A model generated the notes under the pieces. It was not told the DNA's origin. It saw only the letters and a list, made by a program, of their open reading frames with translations, and ran no database searches. Shown one piece after another: positions 4,777 through 6,926 of a stretch of 6,926 nucleotides of DNA (positions are counted from its first letter, which is position 1; every line of letters starts with the position of its first letter). Both the position numbers and the translations under genes were made by a program. Source of the DNA: Cellulomonas sp. (GTDB taxonomy: Bacteria > Actinomycetota > Actinomycetes > Actinomycetales > Cellulomonadaceae); NCBI GenBank assembly GCA_031178805.1, contig JAPSIJ010000115.1:1-6926 (forward strand), written 5' to 3'.

Positions 4777-5589
4777 GTGCGGGCCATGACGTGGAACGTG
4801 TGGTGGCGCTTCGGCGGCGCGTGGCGGGAGCGGGAGCCCGCCCTCCTGGGCGTGCTCGCGGACGTGCGGCCCGACGTGCTCGCGCTCGCGGAGACCTGGC
4901 GCGACGGGGACGTCGCGCAGCCCGACCTGATCGCGGAGCACCTGGGCCACGCCGCCGCGGTGTTCGTGCCGATCGGCCTGCCGCCGGTGCCCGAGCCGCC
5001 CGAGGAGCCGGACCAGGCGGGCGTGGAGATGGGCATCGGCCTGGTGTCGCGCTGGCCGCTGCTCGCGACGCGGACGGTCCCGCTGCCCGCCGACGAGCGA
5101 CCCGGCCCGCAGCCGCACGCCCTGCACGCGACGGTGGACCACCCCGCGGGGCCGCTGCACGTGGTCGTCGGCTGCATCGAGTGGGAGCCCCGGTACGGCG
5201 GGGACCGGATGGCGCAGGCGTGGGCGCTGGCCGACCTCGTCGCGGACTCGGCGCTCGACGGCGACCTGCCGGTGCTGCTGCTCGGCGACCTGAACGCGAC
5301 GCCGGACGGCCCGCAGCTCGCGGCGCTCACCCGGCAGCTCACCGACCTGTGGCCCGCGGGCGGCGGAGACCCCGACGCGGTCACGCTGAGCTCCCGGGTC
5401 CCGCAGGCGCCCCTGGAGGCCACGGAGCTGATCGACCGGCGGATCGACCACGTCCTCGCCCGGCCGGGGCGGCCCGGCGGCCCGGCGGTCCGGGCGAGCG
5501 GGGCCCGGCTCGCCGGCACCGAGCCCGTGGCGGGCCGGTACCCGTCGGACCACTTCGCGGTCGTCGTCGACGTGGAGCTGGGCCCGTGA
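4777..5589 (+). CDS. endonuclease/exonuclease/phosphatase (EEP) family protein
   Basis: A 270-residue protein of the EEP superfamily, metal-dependent hydrolases of phosphodiester or phosphomonoester bonds. Motifs in order: TWNVWW (N7), ALAETW (E39), GDLNATPD (D171, N173), IDHVLA (D224) and SDHFAVV (D258, H259). The usual 'TH' after the central strand, equivalent to the DNase I catalytic His, reads VVVGCIEWEP here, so Cys133 takes that place. Exonuclease III-type members carry Tyr there, so the site does vary, but substrate and rate are uncertain. There is no signal peptide, so it is predicted cytoplasmic. Start GTG 4777 fits a leaderless message; ATG 4786 is the alternative. The stop overlaps the next start (GTGA at 5586-5589), implying an operon with translational coupling to the lipoprotein gene. 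Confidence 0.88.
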   Translation: MRAMTWNVWWRFGGAWREREPALLGVLADVRPDVLALAETWRDGDVAQPDLIAEHLGHAAAVFVPIGLPPVPEPPEEPDQAGVEMGIGLVSRWPLLATRTVPLPADERPGPQPHALHATVDHPAGPLHVVVGCIEWEPRYGGDRMAQAWALADLVADSALDGDLPVLLLGDLNATPDGPQLAALTRQLTDLWPAGGGDPDAVTLSSRVPQAPLEATELIDRRIDHVLARPGRPGGPAVRASGARLAGTEPVAGRYPSDHFAVVVDVELGP

Positions 5590-6380
5590 CGCGCGCGGCG
5601 GTGCGGCGGGCGGGCGCCGCGGCGGTGCTGGCCGCGGTGCTCGCGACCGCGGCGTGCGCACCCGGCCAGGACCCCGTCCCCTCGCCCGGCGTGCGGGCCG
5701 AGGCGGAGCGGGCCCCGGCCACGGAGGAGGCGGCGACCGCCCCCGCCGTCGTCGTCGCGCCGGACGTCGCGTGGACCGACCGCGACGCGGTCGCCCCCGA
5801 CGCCCTGGCCGCGGGGTTCGCGGGCACCGTGCAGGAGATCGGCCCCGAGCTCGCCGCGCGGATGGCGCCGTCCTGGCGCGCGGGGTGCCCCGTGCCGCTG
5901 GCGGACCTGCGCTACGTCACCGTCACCCACCGCGACTTCACCGGCGGCACGGCGACCGGCGAGCTCGTCGTGCACGCCGACGTCGCGGACAGCGTGGTCG
6001 CCGTGTTCGGCGAGCTGTTCGCGCAGGGGTACCCGATCCGCTCGATGCGGCTGGTGGACGACTTCGGCGGCAGCGACGACGCGTCCATGGCGGCCGACAA
6101 CACCTCCGCGTTCAACTGCCGGCCGATCAGCCGCGGCACCGGCTGGTCGGAGCACGCCTACGGCCGGGCGATCGACCTCAACCCGGTGGAGAACCCGTAC
6201 GTGCGCGGGACGCTGGTGCTGCCGCCGGAGGGCGAGCCGTTCGCCGGCCGGCCGGACGCACCGGGCGTCGTGCACGCCGGCGACGCCGTGGTGCGCGCGT
6301 TCGCCGCGCACGGCTGGCAGTGGGGCGGCGACTGGTCGTCCCCGGTCGACTACCAGCACTTCTCCACCACCGGCCGCTGA
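5586..6380 (+). CDS. M15-type (VanY-like) metallopeptidase lipoprotein
   Basis: A 264-residue predicted cell-envelope lipoprotein. The signal peptide VTRAAVRRAG plus an Ala/Val-rich core ends at LATAAC, with Cys24 as lipidation site. The -3 residue is Thr, within but at the edge of the lipobox pattern. A low-complexity linker (about 25-60) follows. Residues about 75-264 match the Peptidase_M15_4 type: DNTSAFNCRP, then SEHAYGRAIDLNP with zinc ligands H190 and D197, and GGDWSSPVDYQHFS with D255 and third ligand H258. Cys101 and Cys178 could form a disulfide. Family members trim peptidoglycan stem peptides (D,D- or L,D-carboxypeptidases); exact specificity is not readable. The start overlaps the EEP stop by 4 bp, and GGAG (5574-5577) lies 8 nt upstream. 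Coupling to a cytoplasmic EEP protein has no obvious explanation. Confidence 0.9.
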   Translation: MTRAAVRRAGAAAVLAAVLATAACAPGQDPVPSPGVRAEAERAPATEEAATAPAVVVAPDVAWTDRDAVAPDALAAGFAGTVQEIGPELAARMAPSWRAGCPVPLADLRYVTVTHRDFTGGTATGELVVHADVADSVVAVFGELFAQGYPIRSMRLVDDFGGSDDASMAADNTSAFNCRPISRGTGWSEHAYGRAIDLNPVENPYVRGTLVLPPEGEPFAGRPDAPGVVHAGDAVVRAFAAHGWQWGGDWSSPVDYQHFSTTGR

Positions 6381-6416
6381 CCCCGCCCCCTCCCGGCGCG
6401 TGGGGCCCCGCAGGTC

Positions 6417-6431
6417 GGGACCAAGGGCCCT
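6417..6431 (+). promoter_or_regulatory. DevR/DosR-like box upstream of the universal stress gene
   Basis: GGGACCAAGGGCCCT agrees with the mycobacterial DosR core GGGACTTNNGNCCCT at all defined positions except two (C for T at 6, A for T at 7). The dyad halves GGGAC and GGCCC flank a 4-bp spacer. Its centre lies about 54 bp before the predicted transcription start, a position from which DosR-type regulators activate. Universal stress proteins are classic members of hypoxia/NO DosR regulons. No devR or devS gene is in the window. Confidence 0.55.
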
Positions 6432-6442
6432 GGTGCGACCGG

Positions 6443-6471
6443 GTGACGTGGGCGCATGGTGGGACTACACG
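6443..6471 (+). promoter_or_regulatory. candidate promoter of the universal stress gene
   Basis: GTGACG (6443-6448, 5 of 6 against TTGACG), 17-nt spacer, TACACG (6466-6471). The -10 box is poor, which suits an activator-dependent promoter behind the DosR-like box 11 bp upstream. Confidence 0.35.
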
Positions 6472-6484
6472 CAGCCCTGAGCAC

Positions 6485-6490
6485 AGGAGG
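6485..6490 (+). promoter_or_regulatory. ribosome binding site of the universal stress gene
   Basis: AGGAGG, 6 nt before the ATG at 6497. It is the strongest Shine-Dalgarno sequence on the plus strand here, in contrast to the three leaderless-looking plus-strand genes. Confidence 0.8.
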
Positions 6491-6496
6491 TGCGAG

Positions 6497-6926
6497 ATGG
6501 ACGACAGGGTGGTCGTCGGGTACGACACGTCGCCGGAGTCGGCGACGGCGGTCCGCTGGGCCGCGACACAGGCCGCCGACCGCGGCTGGGCGCTGGACGT
6601 GGTGCACGTCTGGGGCTTCGCGGGCCGGGACGGCGGCGGCGCGGGCGACTCGTGGCTGGGTCGCCAGGTGCAGCAGCAGGTGCGCGAGGTCGCCGAGGAG
6701 GGCGCGCGGCTGGCGACGGAGACGGCGCCGGGGATCGACGCCCGGCCGGTCGTGCTGCACGGCCCGCCGGCGGCGGTGCTCGCCGAGCACGCCGCGGACG
6801 CGCGGCTCGCGGTGGTGGGGAGGCGCGGTGCCGGCACGGTGCGGGCGGCGCTGCTGGGCTCGGTGACGACGGGCGTGCTGCACCGGGCGGCGTGCCCGGT
6901 GGCGGTGGTGCCGCCCGGCACGCGAC
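6497..6926 (+). CDS. universal stress protein, UspA family (3' end cut by window)
   Basis: 143 codons are visible with no stop before the window ends. The N-terminal strand VVVGYDTSPES and helix SATAVRWAATQAADRG are standard for UspA. The ATP-binding signature G-x2-G-x9-G-S is complete: G108-RR-G111, nine residues, G121-S122. It is followed by the final strand CPVAVVPPG. A single-domain UspA is about 140-150 residues, so this is nearly complete, though actinobacteria often have tandem two-domain versions and that cannot be excluded. These cytoplasmic nucleotide-binding proteins help cells survive hypoxia, starvation and other stress. Start ATG is fixed by AGGAGG 6 nt upstream. A DosR-like box and weak -10 suggest redox- or oxygen-linked control. 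Confidence 0.93.
   Translation, partial: MDDRVVVGYDTSPESATAVRWAATQAADRGWALDVVHVWGFAGRDGGGAGDSWLGRQVQQQVREVAEEGARLATETAPGIDARPVVLHGPPAAVLAEHAADARLAVVGRRGAGTVRAALLGSVTTGVLHRAACPVAVVPPGTR

Noticed and set aside
4390..5661. Long open frames antisense to the EEP gene and across the divergent promoter region.
   Set aside because: No recognisable domain, low-complexity Arg/Pro composition, and conflict with motif-supported genes on both sides.
6385..6409. GC hairpin after the lipoprotein gene (GCCCC...GGGGC, plus the GGGGCCCC palindrome) as a terminator.
   Set aside because: Short arms, a 12-nt loop or no loop, and no T-run; too weak to call in this base composition.
6461..6478. Second DosR-like site GGGACTACACGCAGCCCT before the stress gene.
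   Set aside because: The two halves are 3 bp too far apart and the site overlaps the predicted -10, so it is probably chance. The same spacing mismatch rules out the GGGACC/GGTCCC dyad at 686-704 as a DosR box.
6456..6866. Out-of-frame open stretch beginning ATG 6456 over the universal stress gene.
   Set aside because: The UspA frame from 6497 has the ribosome binding site and the full ATP-binding signature; the other frame is Arg/Ser-rich shadow.
1..6926. Search for CRISPR arrays, insertion-sequence ends, tRNA or rRNA genes, toxin-antitoxin pairs and phage genes.
   Set aside because: No repeat-spacer pattern, transposase motif or RNA gene was recognised, and base composition looks uniform with no sign of a recently acquired island.

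Overview
The window comes from a very GC-rich actinobacterium. Third codon positions in the real genes are almost all G or C, several starts are GTG, and intergenic hairpins are pure GC. The gene mix is a ClgR-type regulator, a PAS/GAF/SpoIIE phosphatase, a membrane-anchored GH10 xylanase and a UspA protein behind a DevR/DosR-like box. This fits a plant-polymer-degrading Micrococcales organism such as Cellulomonas or a relative. That assignment is inference from content, not a database match.

Layout. Positions 3-50 are the tail of an unidentified plus-strand gene. Positions 51-259 are a structured convergent spacer with a hexamer repeat, a long imperfect inverted repeat and a very strong G-quadruplex motif. 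Positions 260-685 (minus) encode a ClgR/PopR-like HTH regulator whose ribosome binding site lies in a perfect hairpin. Positions 828-1208 (plus) encode a VOC/glyoxalase-fold protein. Positions 1268-2938 (plus) encode a PAS-GAF-SpoIIE phosphatase. It converges on a minus-strand GH10 xylanase (2973-4613), with a short GC hairpin between the two stops. A divergent promoter region (4614-4776) follows, with a regular G-tract array and a perfect 10-bp dyad. Then come an endonuclease/exonuclease/phosphatase-fold protein (4777-5589) and a translationally coupled M15-type metallopeptidase lipoprotein (5586-6380). A universal stress protein gene begins at 6497 and runs off the end.

How the genes relate. 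This looks like ordinary chromosome carrying stress, envelope and polymer-degradation genes, not one dedicated system. The clearest functional pair is 4777-6380, two genes overlapping by GTGA. The regulatory DNA is more notable than the gene content. Three plus-strand genes have an NANNNT hexamer exactly 6 nt before the start codon, suggesting leaderless transcripts. Two minus-strand genes have a better start downstream of the longest open frame, set by strong Shine-Dalgarno sequences. No CRISPR array, insertion sequence, tRNA, rRNA or phage gene was seen, and I found no convincing novel multi-gene system.
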